In this document: positions 32,711 to 41,235 of the stretch, in pieces
Numbering within the stretch: the first letter of the stretch is position 1
How the letters are laid out: each line of letters starts with the position of its first letter
NCBI GenBank assembly: GCA_030247575.1
Contig: JAOTRV010000034.1
Location: forward strand, 1-41,822
Source: Sulfuritalea sp.
GTDB taxonomy: Bacteria > Pseudomonadota > Gammaproteobacteria > Burkholderiales > Rhodocyclaceae
Length of the DNA: 41,822 nucleotides
Reading direction: 5' to 3'
Notes under the pieces: model-generated
The model's database searches: none
Seen by the model: only the letters and a program-made list of their open reading frames with translations
What the model was told of the DNA's origin: nothing
Translations under genes and position numbers: made by a program

Positions 32711-33847
32711 ATGGAACGCGATGAAGGTTTGAAATTCATGTACCAGCTTCTGACCATGATGATGCAGAAGAAGGGGTCGGACTTGTTCATTACCTCCGGT
32801 TTCCCGCCGGCCATGAAGATCGACGGCAAGATGACGCCGGCGACCACCCAGCCGCTGTCGTCGCAGCATACGCAGGAGCTGGCGCGCGCAATCATGAACG
32901 ACAAGCAGGCCGCCGAGTTCGAGGCGACCAAGGAGTGCAATTTCGCGATTTCGCCGGCCAGCATCGGCCGCTTCCGGGTCAATGCCTTCGTTCAGCAAGG
33001 GCGCGTCGGCATGATTCTGCGCACCATCAACGTGCAGATTCCGGAAATCGACGACCTCAAGCTGCCGCCGGTACTCAAGGACGTGACGATGACCAAGCGC
33101 GGCCTGGTGCTGTTCGTCGGCGGCACGGGTTCCGGAAAATCGACCTCGCTGGCGGCCATGATCGGCTACCGCAACCAGAACAGTTACGGCCACATCATCA
33201 CCATCGAAGACCCGGTCGAATACGTTCATGACCACCGCAACTGCGTGATCACCCAGCGCGAGGTGGGCGTCGATACCGACTCATGGGAAGTCGCGCTGAA
33301 GAACACCCTGCGCCAGGCGCCGGACGTGATCCTGATCGGCGAAATACGCGACAAGGACGTCATGGAGCACGCCATCGCCTTCGCTGAAACGGGTCACCTG
33401 GCCATGGGCACGCTGCACGCCAACAACGCCAACCAGGCAATCGACCGGATCATCAATTTCTTTCCCGAAGAGCGCCGGCCGCAGTTGCTGATGGACCTCT
33501 CGCTCAACCTCAAGGCCGTGGTCTCGCAGCGCCTGATTCCGGTCAAGGAAGGCAAGGGCCGCGCCGCTGCCGTGGAGGTCCTGCTCAACTCGCCGCTGAT
33601 CGCCGACCTGATCTTCAAGGGCGAAATCCACGGCATCAAGGAAATCATGAAGAAGTCGAAGGAGCTCGGCATGAAGACCTTCGATATGGCCCTCTTCGAT
33701 CTCTTCGAAGAGGGCCGCATCAGCTACGACGACGCCTTGCGCTTTGCCGACTCGATGAACGAGGTGCGGCTGATGATCAAGCTGAACAGCAAGATGTCGC
33801 AGGAAGTCGACCGCAACGCCGGCATCCAGCACCTGGATATAGTCTGA
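32711..33847 (+). CDS. pilU: PilT-like type IV pilus ATPase PilU
   Basis: PilU is an accessory retraction ATPase that works with PilT at the pilus base. The 378-aa product has the same two-domain layout: SDLFITSGFPPAMKIDG near the N-terminus, Walker A GGTGSGKST (residues 137-145), IIGYRN-type spacing to ITIEDPVEYVH, LIGEIRDKDVM and TGHLAMGTLHA. The longer C-terminal tail (DRNAGIQHLDIV) and the lack of AIRNLIRE separate it from PilT. GAGG lies 6 bases before ATG 32711; an ATG at 32696 is less well placed. Confidence 0.95.
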   Translation: MERDEGLKFMYQLLTMMMQKKGSDLFITSGFPPAMKIDGKMTPATTQPLSSQHTQELARAIMNDKQAAEFEATKECNFAISPASIGRFRVNAFVQQGRVGMILRTINVQIPEIDDLKLPPVLKDVTMTKRGLVLFVGGTGSGKSTSLAAMIGYRNQNSYGHIITIEDPVEYVHDHRNCVITQREVGVDTDSWEVALKNTLRQAPDVILIGEIRDKDVMEHAIAFAETGHLAMGTLHANNANQAIDRIINFFPEERRPQLLMDLSLNLKAVVSQRLIPVKEGKGRAAAVEVLLNSPLIADLIFKGEIHGIKEIMKKSKELGMKTFDMALFDLFEEGRISYDDALRFADSMNEVRLMIKLNSKMSQEVDRNAGIQHLDIV

Positions 33848-33848
33848 A

Positions 33849-34071
33849 GCTCATGGCCGCCACGGGCCTCCTTTGACGATCAAACACGGAGCGGCCATGA
33901 GCCTCAGGCTATCTTCGGACGCCCCCCCACCCCCAGTTCCACGGCCGGCCATGCAGGGCCGGCCGGCTTCGCGGGCGCGGAGCAGTGCTCCGCGAATTCC
34001 CCCGCTTCGCCCCCTTCCCGGGGCGGGGGCTAACGTCGGCTCGCTGCGCTCGAAGTCGCGGGGCGCTTCGA
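33849..34071. repeat. Hairpin-rich intergenic block between pilU and rlmL
   Basis: This convergent gap contains five inverted repeats in series: GCTCATGGCCGC (33849-33860) with 33891-33902, perfect 12 bp; CGGCCGGCC (33942-33950) with 33957-33965; CGCGGAGC (33976-33983) with 33987-33994; GCCCCC (34009-34014) with 34025-34030; and TCGAAG (34050-34055) with CTTCGA (34066-34071). No gene is seen. It may serve as a bidirectional terminator, or be a cluster of nested repeat insertions. The CCCCCTTCCCG start of the fourth resembles hairpin 1 of the three-hairpin element. Confidence 0.6.
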
Positions 34072-34083
34072 ACCGATTGCGCC

Positions 34084-35244
34084 TTACTGCGTTCGCTCGC
34101 GGCGATTGCCGCCGGCGACGATTTCGATGTTGTACAGCCGGCATTCGAGCGCGCCGTTGTAGAGCGGTATCTTGCGCGAGGTCTGCAGCCGGATCAGCTT
34201 GGGCAGTTGCGTGTCGGCCGAGAGAAACCAGCAGCTCCAGCCGGCGAAGCGCTGCTTCAGCGCATTGCCCAGCGCAGGATAAAACGCGGCCAATTCTTCT
34301 TCGCTGCCGAGCCGTTCGCCATAGGGTGGATTGGCCACCAGCACGCCCGCCGGAGCCGGCGCCGGTCGCGTCAGAAGGTCGGCCCGTTCCAGCGTGACCA
34401 GATCGTCGAGCCCGGCGCCGGCGAGATTCTGCCGCGTGCGGGTGACGGCATCGGCGTCGATGTCGCTGCCGTAAACCGGCAAGACGGTTGCCTCGCGGCG
34501 GCGCCCGGCGGCCTCGCGCTGCAGCTTGCGCCAGAGCCCGGCATCGAATGACTTGAGATGCTCGAAGCCGAAATCGCCCGGCTCGCGCGACAGCCCCGGC
34601 GCGTCGTCCAGTGAAATCTGAGCCGCTTCGAGCAGGAAGGTGCCGCTGCCGCACATCGGGTCGAGCAGCGGTGTGCCGGGCTGCCAGCCGGACAGGCGCA
34701 GGATGCCGGCGGCGAGGTTTTCCTTGAGCGGCGCGCCGACCTTGGCCAGTTTGTGGCCGCGCATGTAGAGCGGCTCGCCGGAGGTGTCGAGATAGAGCGT
34801 GGCCTGTTGTTCGGTGACAAAAAGATGAACGCGCACCTCGGGGTTTTTCGTATTGACGCTGGGGCGTCGTCCGGTTTCGGCGCGAAAGCGGTCGCAGACC
34901 GCGTCCTTGACCTTCAGCGTGATGAACTCGATGCTCTTCAGCGGCGAGCGGATCGCCGTGACATAGACCCGGATCGAGCGATCCACCGAAAACAGCTTTG
35001 ACCAATCCACATCGTAGGCCAGCCGGTAGATCTCGGCTTCGTCGCGATAGCCGCCGCGCGCGATGCGCCACAAGACTCGCGTCGCGATGCGCGATTCGAG
35101 GTTGATGCGGTAGCCCGTCTCGAGGCTGCCGTTGCAGCCGGCGCCACCCGGGACGACGGCGACATCCTTGCCGCCCGCATTGGCGAGGTCCTCCGCGAGC
35201 AATGTTTCGAGGCCACGCGGGCAGGTCGAAAAATAATGATTCAA
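34084..35244 (-). CDS. rlmL: 23S rRNA (guanine-N2)-methyltransferase RlmL-like (THUMP plus methyltransferase)
   Basis: The 386-aa product has an N-terminal THUMP RNA-binding domain (about residues 45-155) and a class I methyltransferase domain of the UPF0020 type, with the SAM motif LLDPMCGSGTFLLEAA and catalytic VANPPYGERLG. It corresponds to the RlmL half of the E. coli RlmKL fusion, which methylates G2445 of 23S rRNA; the RlmK half is absent, as usual outside gammaproteobacteria. The start appears to be TTG 35244, which overlaps the hemJ stop; no ATG is close. Confidence 0.92.
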   Translation of the reverse strand: MNHYFSTCPRGLETLLAEDLANAGGKDVAVVPGGAGCNGSLETGYRINLESRIATRVLWRIARGGYRDEAEIYRLAYDVDWSKLFSVDRSIRVYVTAIRSPLKSIEFITLKVKDAVCDRFRAETGRRPSVNTKNPEVRVHLFVTEQQATLYLDTSGEPLYMRGHKLAKVGAPLKENLAAGILRLSGWQPGTPLLDPMCGSGTFLLEAAQISLDDAPGLSREPGDFGFEHLKSFDAGLWRKLQREAAGRRREATVLPVYGSDIDADAVTRTRQNLAGAGLDDLVTLERADLLTRPAPAPAGVLVANPPYGERLGSEEELAAFYPALGNALKQRFAGWSCWFLSADTQLPKLIRLQTSRKIPLYNGALECRLYNIEIVAGGNRRERTQ

Positions 35245-35657
35245 AACGGTTTCACCACGACAAGAATGCAGATCGCTATCAGCACCAGCACCGGCACTTC
35301 ATTGAAGAAACGAAACCAGACATGCGTTCGGGTCGGGGCGCCCTCGGCGAATCCGGCGAGCAGCCGGCCGCACCAGAGGTGATAGGCGGCGAGGACGACC
35401 ACCAGCGCGGTCTTGGCATGCAGCCAGCCGCCGCTGAAGCCGAAACCGAACCACAGCCAGAGCCCCAGCGCTATCGCCAGCACGCCCAGCGGCGTGATGA
35501 AACGATAGAGCTTCCTTGCCATAAGCAGCAGGCGTTCCCGTTCGGCGCGGCTGTCGGCCGGCACCATGGCGAGGTTCACGAAAATTCGCGGCAGGTAGAA
35601 GAGCCCGGCGAACCAGCTCACGACGAAGACGATGTGAAAGGCCTTTACCCAGAGCAT
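35241..35657 (-). CDS. hemJ: Protoporphyrinogen oxidase HemJ (UPF0093)
   Basis: HemJ oxidises protoporphyrinogen IX to protoporphyrin IX in the inner membrane, the penultimate step of haem synthesis. The 138-aa product has four membrane helices, starts with the family signature MLWVKAFHIVFVVSWFAGLF and YLPRIFVN, and keeps the histidine in KAFH and the lysine in WLHAKTALVVVLAAYH. Length and start agree with the family. It overlaps the SDR gene by 13 bases and rlmL by four, so the three genes are co-transcribed. Confidence 0.92.
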   Translation of the reverse strand: MLWVKAFHIVFVVSWFAGLFYLPRIFVNLAMVPADSRAERERLLLMARKLYRFITPLGVLAIALGLWLWFGFGFSGGWLHAKTALVVVLAAYHLWCGRLLAGFAEGAPTRTHVWFRFFNEVPVLVLIAICILVVVKPF

Positions 35658-36535
35658 GTTGCTTCCTCGATGAGTGCTTTCGGAAGTCCCGCCGCCACGG
35701 TCGGATAGCGCAGACGCAGGCGCAACTCGCGTTTCATTCGCGTATTGTCGAGTCGGCGCGATTCGTTCATGAACGACCACTGCAGCGGCGGCACTGCGCG
35801 CCGCACTTCCTCGCGCGGCAGGCGCACCGCCCTCGGCAGCGCGAAGGCGTCGGCCAGCGCATCGAACCATTCGCCCATCGCCAGCGCCGAGTCGTCATTG
35901 ACGTTATAGACGCGATTGGCCCGTCCCCGCGAGAGCGCCGCGATGCAGGCCCGGCCGAGGTCGTCGGCGTGGATGTGATTGGTGTGGCTGTCCTCGTCGT
36001 GCAGCATGAGCGGCAGGCCCTTGTGCAGGCGCTCCAGCGGCAGACGATCGGCGGCATAGATGCCCGGCGCGCGCAGGATGCTGACGCGGCAGAGCCCCCG
36101 CTCAGCGCGGCCGAAGCGGCGCAGGCGCCGCTCGGCATCCACCCGCCGTGCCGCCCGCGCCGACTGTGCGGCAGGAGTTCGCGTCTCGCTGACCCGGGCG
36201 CCGCCGCAATCGCCATAGACGCCGCTGGTGCTGATGTACACAAGCTGACGTGGTAGACTTTTGCCGCGCTGCAGGGCGGCGATCAGGTTCTGTGTGCGCA
36301 GGTCGGTGCTTCCTTGCGGCGGGGGCGGCGCGCTGTGGATCACCGCATCGGAGACGCCGGACAACCGTGTCAGCGTGTCGGGCCGGTCGAGATCGCCTTC
36401 GATCTGAGTGATGCCCAGCGCGGCCAGTTGCGGGTCGTGCTGGCGCACCAGTGCCAGCACGTGCCAGCGCTGCACGAGCTGCGGCAGTGCGCGGCGCATC
36501 ACGTCACCGCAACCAATGATCAGCAATCTACGCAT
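35645..36535 (-). CDS. NAD(P)-dependent SDR-type epimerase/reductase
   Basis: The 296-aa product is an extended SDR-like protein with a Rossmann start MRRLLIIGCGDVMRRALP, LVYISTSGVYGDCGG containing the Ser and Tyr of the active site, and ILRAPGIYAADRLPLERL. It resembles the YeeZ-like/NAD-dependent epimerase group, whose substrates are mostly unknown. The glycine pattern GCGDVM is slightly unusual compared with GxxGxxG. ATG 36535 lies only 14 bases from the divergent start of the reductase gene. It is the first gene of the hemJ-rlmL unit. Confidence 0.85.
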   Translation of the reverse strand: MRRLLIIGCGDVMRRALPQLVQRWHVLALVRQHDPQLAALGITQIEGDLDRPDTLTRLSGVSDAVIHSAPPPPQGSTDLRTQNLIAALQRGKSLPRQLVYISTSGVYGDCGGARVSETRTPAAQSARAARRVDAERRLRRFGRAERGLCRVSILRAPGIYAADRLPLERLHKGLPLMLHDEDSHTNHIHADDLGRACIAALSRGRANRVYNVNDDSALAMGEWFDALADAFALPRAVRLPREEVRRAVPPLQWSFMNESRRLDNTRMKRELRLRLRYPTVAAGLPKALIEEATCSG

Positions 36536-36549
36536 CGGACAATTATCGC

Positions 36550-37608
36550 ATGGCCCCAGTAGCCTCCCCAGTTGCGTCATTTCGCGTCACGCTTCAGCCC
36601 AGCGGGCACAGCTTCACCACCGACGGCAGCGACTCGGTGCTGCAGGCGGCCCTCGATGCCGGCCTGACTCTGCCCTACGGCTGCCGCAACGGCGCTTGCG
36701 GTGCGTGCAAGGGCCGCGTCATCGACGGTCTGGTGGACCATGGCACGGCGCAGGAGCAGGCCTTGTCCACCGCCGATCGCGCCGGCGGCCTGGCGCTGTT
36801 CTGTTGCGCGAAGCCGCTTTCCGATCTGGTGCTCGAATGCCGTGAAGTCGGCACGGCGAAGGACATACCGGTCAAGATCATGCCCTGCCGGGTGCAGAAG
36901 ATCGAACGCGTGGCCGACGACGTGATCGTGCTGAGCCTCAAGTTGCCGGCCAACGAACGCCTGCAATTCCTTGCCGGCCAGTACATCGAGTTCATGCTGA
37001 AGGACGGCAAGCGCCGGGCTTTTTCGATCGCCAATGCGCCGCATGACGATGGCTTCCTGCAATTGCATGTCCGGCTGATCGCCGGCGGCGAATTCACCGG
37101 CCATGTCTTCGGCGCGATGAAGGAAAAGGACATCCTGCGTTTTCAGGGGCCTTACGGCAGTTTCTTCCTGCGCGAGGAGTCGGCCAAGCCGATGATTCTG
37201 CTGGCCGGCGGCACGGGCTTCGCCCCGATCAAGGCGCTGGTCGAGCACGCCATTCACAGCCACATCGCGCGGCCGATGAAAATCTACTGGGGCGCGCGCA
37301 ACAAGGCCGGTCTCTACCTGCCCGATCTGCCCGAAAGCTGGGCGGCGGCGCACGACCACATCCGCTATGTGCCGGTGCTGTCCGACGCGACGGCGCAGGA
37401 CGCCTGGCAGGGACGCACGGGACTCGTTCATCGTGCCGTGCTGGAGGACCATGCCGATCTCTCGGGCTACCAGGTCTACGCCTGCGGTGCGCCGGCCATG
37501 ATCGATGCGGCGCGTGCCGAGTTTGTTGCGCGCGGCTTGCCGGCCGAGGAGTTTTTCGCCGACGCCTTTACCTTTGCGCCGACCGCCACCGCAGCCGCTC
37601 TCGCGTAG
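36550..37608 (+). CDS. 2Fe-2S ferredoxin-flavin reductase (CDP-6-deoxy-3,4-glucoseen reductase-like)
   Basis: The 352-aa electron-transfer protein has an N-terminal plant-type 2Fe-2S domain (C45-RNGA-C50-GA-C53 and C85 in LALFCCA), an FAD domain with RAFSIANAP, and an NAD(P) domain with LLAGGTGFAPIKALV and VYACGAP. It resembles the AscD/RfbI-type reductases and oxygenase reductase components. Without a partner oxygenase or sugar dehydratase nearby, the acceptor is unknown. Homologues of this length are common in betaproteobacteria. There is no Shine-Dalgarno between the divergent SDR start and ATG 36550. Confidence 0.88.
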   Translation: MAPVASPVASFRVTLQPSGHSFTTDGSDSVLQAALDAGLTLPYGCRNGACGACKGRVIDGLVDHGTAQEQALSTADRAGGLALFCCAKPLSDLVLECREVGTAKDIPVKIMPCRVQKIERVADDVIVLSLKLPANERLQFLAGQYIEFMLKDGKRRAFSIANAPHDDGFLQLHVRLIAGGEFTGHVFGAMKEKDILRFQGPYGSFFLREESAKPMILLAGGTGFAPIKALVEHAIHSHIARPMKIYWGARNKAGLYLPDLPESWAAAHDHIRYVPVLSDATAQDAWQGRTGLVHRAVLEDHADLSGYQVYACGAPAMIDAARAEFVARGLPAEEFFADAFTFAPTATAAALA

Positions 37609-37628
37609 CGGGACTTGCGGCGCCGATT

Positions 37629-37652
37629 CGCCGTAGCGCCAGCGTCGACTCT
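37629..37652 (-). repeat. 24-bp dispersed repeat, copy 5 (reductase-livF gap)
   Basis: On the minus strand it begins AGAGTCGA, followed by CGCTGGCG, and ends ACGGCG; 21 of 24 positions match copy 3. It lies in the 48-base gap between two convergent stop codons. Confidence 0.55.
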
Positions 37653-37656
37653 TGAA

Positions 37657-38370
37657 CTATTCGCCCAGATAGGCGGCGCGCACGCGGGAATCGGCGAGCA
37701 GCGCGGCGGAGTTGTCCGCCAGGGTGATCAGGCCGCTTTCCATGACGTAGCCGCGCGAGCAGACTTCGAGCGCGAGCCTGGCGTTCTGCTCGACCAGCAA
37801 TATGGTCATGCCCTCCGCGGCGACGGCGCGGATCACTTCGAAGACTTTCTCCACCATCAGCGGCGCGAGGCCCATCGAAGGCTCGTCGAGCAGAAGGAGT
37901 TTGGGGCGGCCCATCAGCGCGCGGCCGATCGCCAGCATCTGCTGTTCGCCGCCGGACAGCGTTCCCGCCACTTGCGCCTTGCGCTCCTTGAGGCGCGGCA
38001 GCAGGGCGAAGACGCGCTCGACGTCATCGGCGATGCCGGTCGCATCGCGGCGGTGGTAGGCGCCCATCGCCAGGTTTTCGGCAACCGTCAGGCGGGCGAA
38101 AATGCCGCGGCCTTCGGGCACCAGCGCCAGCCCCCTGCCGATCAAGTCGTGGCTCGGCACGGCTTCGATGCGTTCGGTACGGTAATGAATCTCGCCGCTC
38201 GACGGAATCATGCGCGCGAGGGCCTTGAGCGTCGAGGTCTTGCCCGCCCCGTTGGCGCCGATCAGGCAGACGATCTCGTTTTCCTCGACGGCGAAGGAAA
38301 TGCCCTTGACGGCGGAAATTCCACCGTAGCGGACGTGAAGATTCAAGGCCTCAAGCAGCGCCAGTGCCAA
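37657..38370 (-). CDS. livF: Branched-chain amino acid ABC transporter ATP-binding protein LivF
   Basis: This is one of the two ATPases that power import of leucine, isoleucine and valine. The 237-aa product has Walker A GANGAGKTST, the Q-loop region, the ABC signature LSGGEQQM, Walker B LLLLDEPSMGLAP and the H-loop region LLVEQNA. The wording SMGLAP and the short length mark it as LivF rather than LivG. The start is uncertain: TTG 38370 has GAGG at good spacing and overlaps livG by 20 bases; TTG 38346 is an alternative. Confidence 0.93.
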   Translation of the reverse strand: MALALLEALNLHVRYGGISAVKGISFAVEENEIVCLIGANGAGKTSTLKALARMIPSSGEIHYRTERIEAVPSHDLIGRGLALVPEGRGIFARLTVAENLAMGAYHRRDATGIADDVERVFALLPRLKERKAQVAGTLSGGEQQMLAIGRALMGRPKLLLLDEPSMGLAPLMVEKVFEVIRAVAAEGMTILLVEQNARLALEVCSRGYVMESGLITLADNSAALLADSRVRAAYLGE

Positions 38371-39121
38371 GGTAGGCCTCGATGACTTTCGGATTGGCGC
38401 GTACCGCCTCGGGCACGTCCTCGGCGATCTTCTCGCCGTAGTCGAGCACGGCGACGCGGTCGCACAGGCCCATCACCAGCTTGACGTCGTGCTCGATCAG
38501 CAGCACGGTCAGGCCGTCGCGGCGCAGCCCCTCGATCAGGTCGCGCAGTGCCCCGGTCTCGGTGGCGTTCATGCCGGCGGCGGGTTCATCGAGTGCCAGC
38601 AGTTGCGGATCGGTGGCCAGGGCGCGGGCAATTTCGAGGCGTCGCTGGTCGCCGTAGGAAAGATGCCGAGCCAGGTCGTCGGCGCGATCGGCGATGCCGA
38701 CGTAATGCAGCAGCTCGTCCGCGCGGCGACGGATCGCGGCTTCCTCGGTGCGCTCGGCGCGGGTGCGCAGGATGGCGCCGAACACCCCGGCGCGGGTGCG
38801 CACATGACGACCGACCATGACATTTTCCAGCGCGGTCATGTTGGCGAAGAGGCGAATGTTCTGGAAGGTGCGCGCGATGCCGGCGGCGGCCACGGCATGC
38901 GGGCTCGCCAGGTCCAGCGCCTTGCCGGCAAACTGCACCTCGCCGCTGTCGCGCGGATAGAGCCCGGTGAACACGTTGAACAGCGTGGTCTTGCCGGCGC
39001 CGTTGGGTCCGATCAGGCCGTAGATCTCGCCGCTGTTGATGGTCAGTGAAACGTCCTTCAGCGCCTGCACGCCGCCGAAGCGCTTGCCGATGTCGCGGGC
39101 TTCGAGAAGGATTCCGGTCAC
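38351..39121 (-). CDS. livG: Branched-chain amino acid ABC transporter ATP-binding protein LivG
   Basis: The 256-aa ATPase partners LivF. It shows FGGVQALKDVS, Walker A GPNGAGKTTLFNV, the LivG insert typical of the family (ARTFQNIRLFANMTALENVMVG), signature LSYGDQRRLEIARAL, Walker B LLALDEPAAGMNATE and the H-loop LLIEHDVKLVM. GTG 39121 overlaps the livM stop (GTGA), indicating tight coupling. Confidence 0.95.
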   Translation of the reverse strand: MTGILLEARDIGKRFGGVQALKDVSLTINSGEIYGLIGPNGAGKTTLFNVFTGLYPRDSGEVQFAGKALDLASPHAVAAAGIARTFQNIRLFANMTALENVMVGRHVRTRAGVFGAILRTRAERTEEAAIRRRADELLHYVGIADRADDLARHLSYGDQRRLEIARALATDPQLLALDEPAAGMNATETGALRDLIEGLRRDGLTVLLIEHDVKLVMGLCDRVAVLDYGEKIAEDVPEAVRANPKVIEAYLGTGAA

Positions 39122-40176
39122 GCGCGGTTCTCGTTCATCTCGCGGCGGTGCCGCGTTTCGGGCCAGAGGCCGGCGGGGCGGAAGCGCATGGTCAGCACCA
39201 GCGCGGCACCGAATACCAGCATGCGCAGGACCTCGGGATCGACCAGCAGCTTGCCGAACAGGGCGCGCTGTGCCGGTTCAACCGTGTAGCGCAGCAGTTC
39301 GGGAACGAAGGAGAGCAGCATCGCGCCGGCGATCACGCCCCAGATGTTGCCCATGCCGCCCAGCACCACCATGGCCAGCACCATGATCGACTCGTTGAGG
39401 ACGAAGCTTTCCGGGCTGACGAAGCCCTGGATCGCGGCGAACATGCCGCCGGCGATGCCGCCGAAAGACGCGCCCATGGCGAAGGCCAGCAGCTTGATGT
39501 TGCGCGTGTTGATGCCGCTGGCCTTGGCGGCGATCTCGTCTTCGCGGATGGCGACCCAGGCGCGCCCGATGCGCGAATCCTGCAGGCGGCGGTTGACGAC
39601 GATCACCGCCAGCAGCACCAGCATCAGCAGGTAGTAGTACTTGATCGGGCCGCTGAAGACCAGCCCGGCGAAGGTGTCGCTGCCGGCGAAGTTCACCGGT
39701 CCGATCTGGAAGGAGTCGATGCGGCTGATGCCCTTGGGGCCGTTGGTCAGGTTCACCGGTGCCGAGAGATTGTTCATGAATATGCGCACGATCTCGCCGA
39801 AACCCAGCGTGACGATCGCCAGGTAGTCGCCGCGCAGGCGCAGCGTCGGCGCCCCGAGTATGACGCCGGCAAGACAGGCAACGGCGGCGCCGAGCGGCAG
39901 GATGACCCAGAACGGCAGGTGCAGGCCGAAATGCGGCGAGGCCAGCAGCGCATAGACATAGGCGCCGACCGCATAGAAGGCCACATAGCCGAGGTCGAGC
40001 AGGCCGGCGAAGCCGACCACGATGTTGAGCCCGAGCGAGAGCAGCACGAACAGCACGGCGAAGTTGGTGATGCGCACCCAGGCCGTGCCGGCCGAGGCCA
40101 GGACAAAGGGCAGGGCGACCAGCGCAACGGCGATCAGGGCCAGGCCCAGCTTTTCGCGCATGGCCATGTTCATCAT
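39118..40176 (-). CDS. livM: Branched-chain amino acid ABC transporter permease LivM
   Basis: The 352-aa inner-membrane permease has about nine to ten helices and the permease loop GAPTLRLRGDYLAIVTLGFGE and GRAWVAIREDEIAAKASGIN, the EAA-like segment that contacts the ATPases. ATG 40176 overlaps the livH stop (ATGA); two more ATG codons follow at once. The longer frame upstream overlaps livH and is not supported. Confidence 0.94.
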   Translation of the reverse strand: MMNMAMREKLGLALIAVALVALPFVLASAGTAWVRITNFAVLFVLLSLGLNIVVGFAGLLDLGYVAFYAVGAYVYALLASPHFGLHLPFWVILPLGAAVACLAGVILGAPTLRLRGDYLAIVTLGFGEIVRIFMNNLSAPVNLTNGPKGISRIDSFQIGPVNFAGSDTFAGLVFSGPIKYYYLLMLVLLAVIVVNRRLQDSRIGRAWVAIREDEIAAKASGINTRNIKLLAFAMGASFGGIAGGMFAAIQGFVSPESFVLNESIMVLAMVVLGGMGNIWGVIAGAMLLSFVPELLRYTVEPAQRALFGKLLVDPEVLRMLVFGAALVLTMRFRPAGLWPETRHRREMNENRA

Positions 40177-41159
40177 GCGCGCTCCGAGACTCGTTCGCCG
40201 AGCAGGCCGGAGGGACGGAACACCAGCACCAGGATCAGCATCAGGAAGGCGAACACGTCCTGGTAGTTGCTGCCGAACAGCACGAAGTGTCCGCCGTCGG
40301 CGCATTGCGCGGCGAGCCAGCCCTGGGCGCCGGGCCAGGCGCAGAGATTGGTCAGGTCGCCGACGTAGCCGGTGCCGAGGGCTTCGACCAGACCGAGCAG
40401 GATGCCGCCGAGCATGGCCCCGGCGATGTTGCCGATGCCTCCCAGCACCGCCGCCGAAAAAGCCTTGAGGCCGAGGCTGAAGCCCATCGTGTAATGCGCG
40501 ATGCCGTAGTAGCTGCCGTACATGACGCCGGCCACGGCGCCCAGTCCGGCGCCGATGACGAAGGTGGCGGCGATCACGCGGTCGGCATTGACGCCCATCA
40601 GGCCGGCGACATGGACGTTTTCGGCCGAGGCGCGAATTGCGATGCCGAAGCGCGTGCGGTAGACGAACCAGGAGAGGCCGCCCATCATGGTCAATGACAA
40701 CAGGATGATGGCGATCTGCACGCTGCTGATCGCCGCGCCGCCGACGGCGAATACCCGGTTGTCGATGATCTGCGGAAATGCCAGCGGATTGCGGCCCCAG
40801 GCCAGCAGCGCGAGGTGCTGCAGGACGATCGACATGCCGATCGCGGTGATCAGCGGCGCCAGGCGCGGGGCATGGCGCAGCGGGCGATAGGCGGCGCGTT
40901 CCAGCAGGTAGCCGATGACCATGCAGGCGGGGACGGCGGCCATGACGCCGGCAAGGACGATGACCAGCGGCGGCAGGCTGCTGCCGGCCAGCGAGGTGAT
41001 GATCGAAAACGCCACCATGGCGCCGATCATCACCACTTCGCCGTGGGCGAAATTGATCAACTGGATCACCCCATAGACCATCGTGTAGCCGAGGGCGACG
41101 ACCGCATAGACGCTACCGGTGGTGAGGCCGTTGATGATCTGCTGGAGCAGGATGTCCAT
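40173..41159 (-). CDS. livH: Branched-chain amino acid ABC transporter permease LivH
   Basis: The 328-aa permease is the second membrane subunit. It has about eight helices, starts MDILLQQIINGLTTGSVYAV and YALVALGYTMVYG-like sequence (YAVVALGYTMVYGVIQLINF), and carries the ATPase-contact loop TRFGIAIRASAENVHVAGLMG. A roughly 30-residue insert near the C-terminus (about residues 264-294, GYVGDLTNLCAWPGAQGWLA onward) before the last helix seems longer than in E. coli LivH. ATG 41159 lies downstream of a terminator hairpin that follows livK. Confidence 0.94.
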   Translation of the reverse strand: MDILLQQIINGLTTGSVYAVVALGYTMVYGVIQLINFAHGEVVMIGAMVAFSIITSLAGSSLPPLVIVLAGVMAAVPACMVIGYLLERAAYRPLRHAPRLAPLITAIGMSIVLQHLALLAWGRNPLAFPQIIDNRVFAVGGAAISSVQIAIILLSLTMMGGLSWFVYRTRFGIAIRASAENVHVAGLMGVNADRVIAATFVIGAGLGAVAGVMYGSYYGIAHYTMGFSLGLKAFSAAVLGGIGNIAGAMLGGILLGLVEALGTGYVGDLTNLCAWPGAQGWLAAQCADGGHFVLFGSNYQDVFAFLMLILVLVFRPSGLLGERVSERA

Positions 41160-41183
41160 TGCGGGTCAGTGTGCGCGAGGCTG

Positions 41184-41216
41184 AAAAAAAGGGAAGTCGC
41201 CGGATGGCGACTTCCC
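41184..41216 (-). terminator. Intrinsic terminator between livK and livH
   Basis: On the minus strand GGAAGTCGCC-type arms form an 11-bp stem (41206-41216 with 41191-41201, loop ATCC) followed by seven T (41190-41184). It lies after the livK stop and before livHMGF, so binding protein mRNA should exceed permease mRNA, with read-through supplying the rest. Confidence 0.88.
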
Positions 41217-41235
41217 CTTTCTGGCCCGGTGCGGC

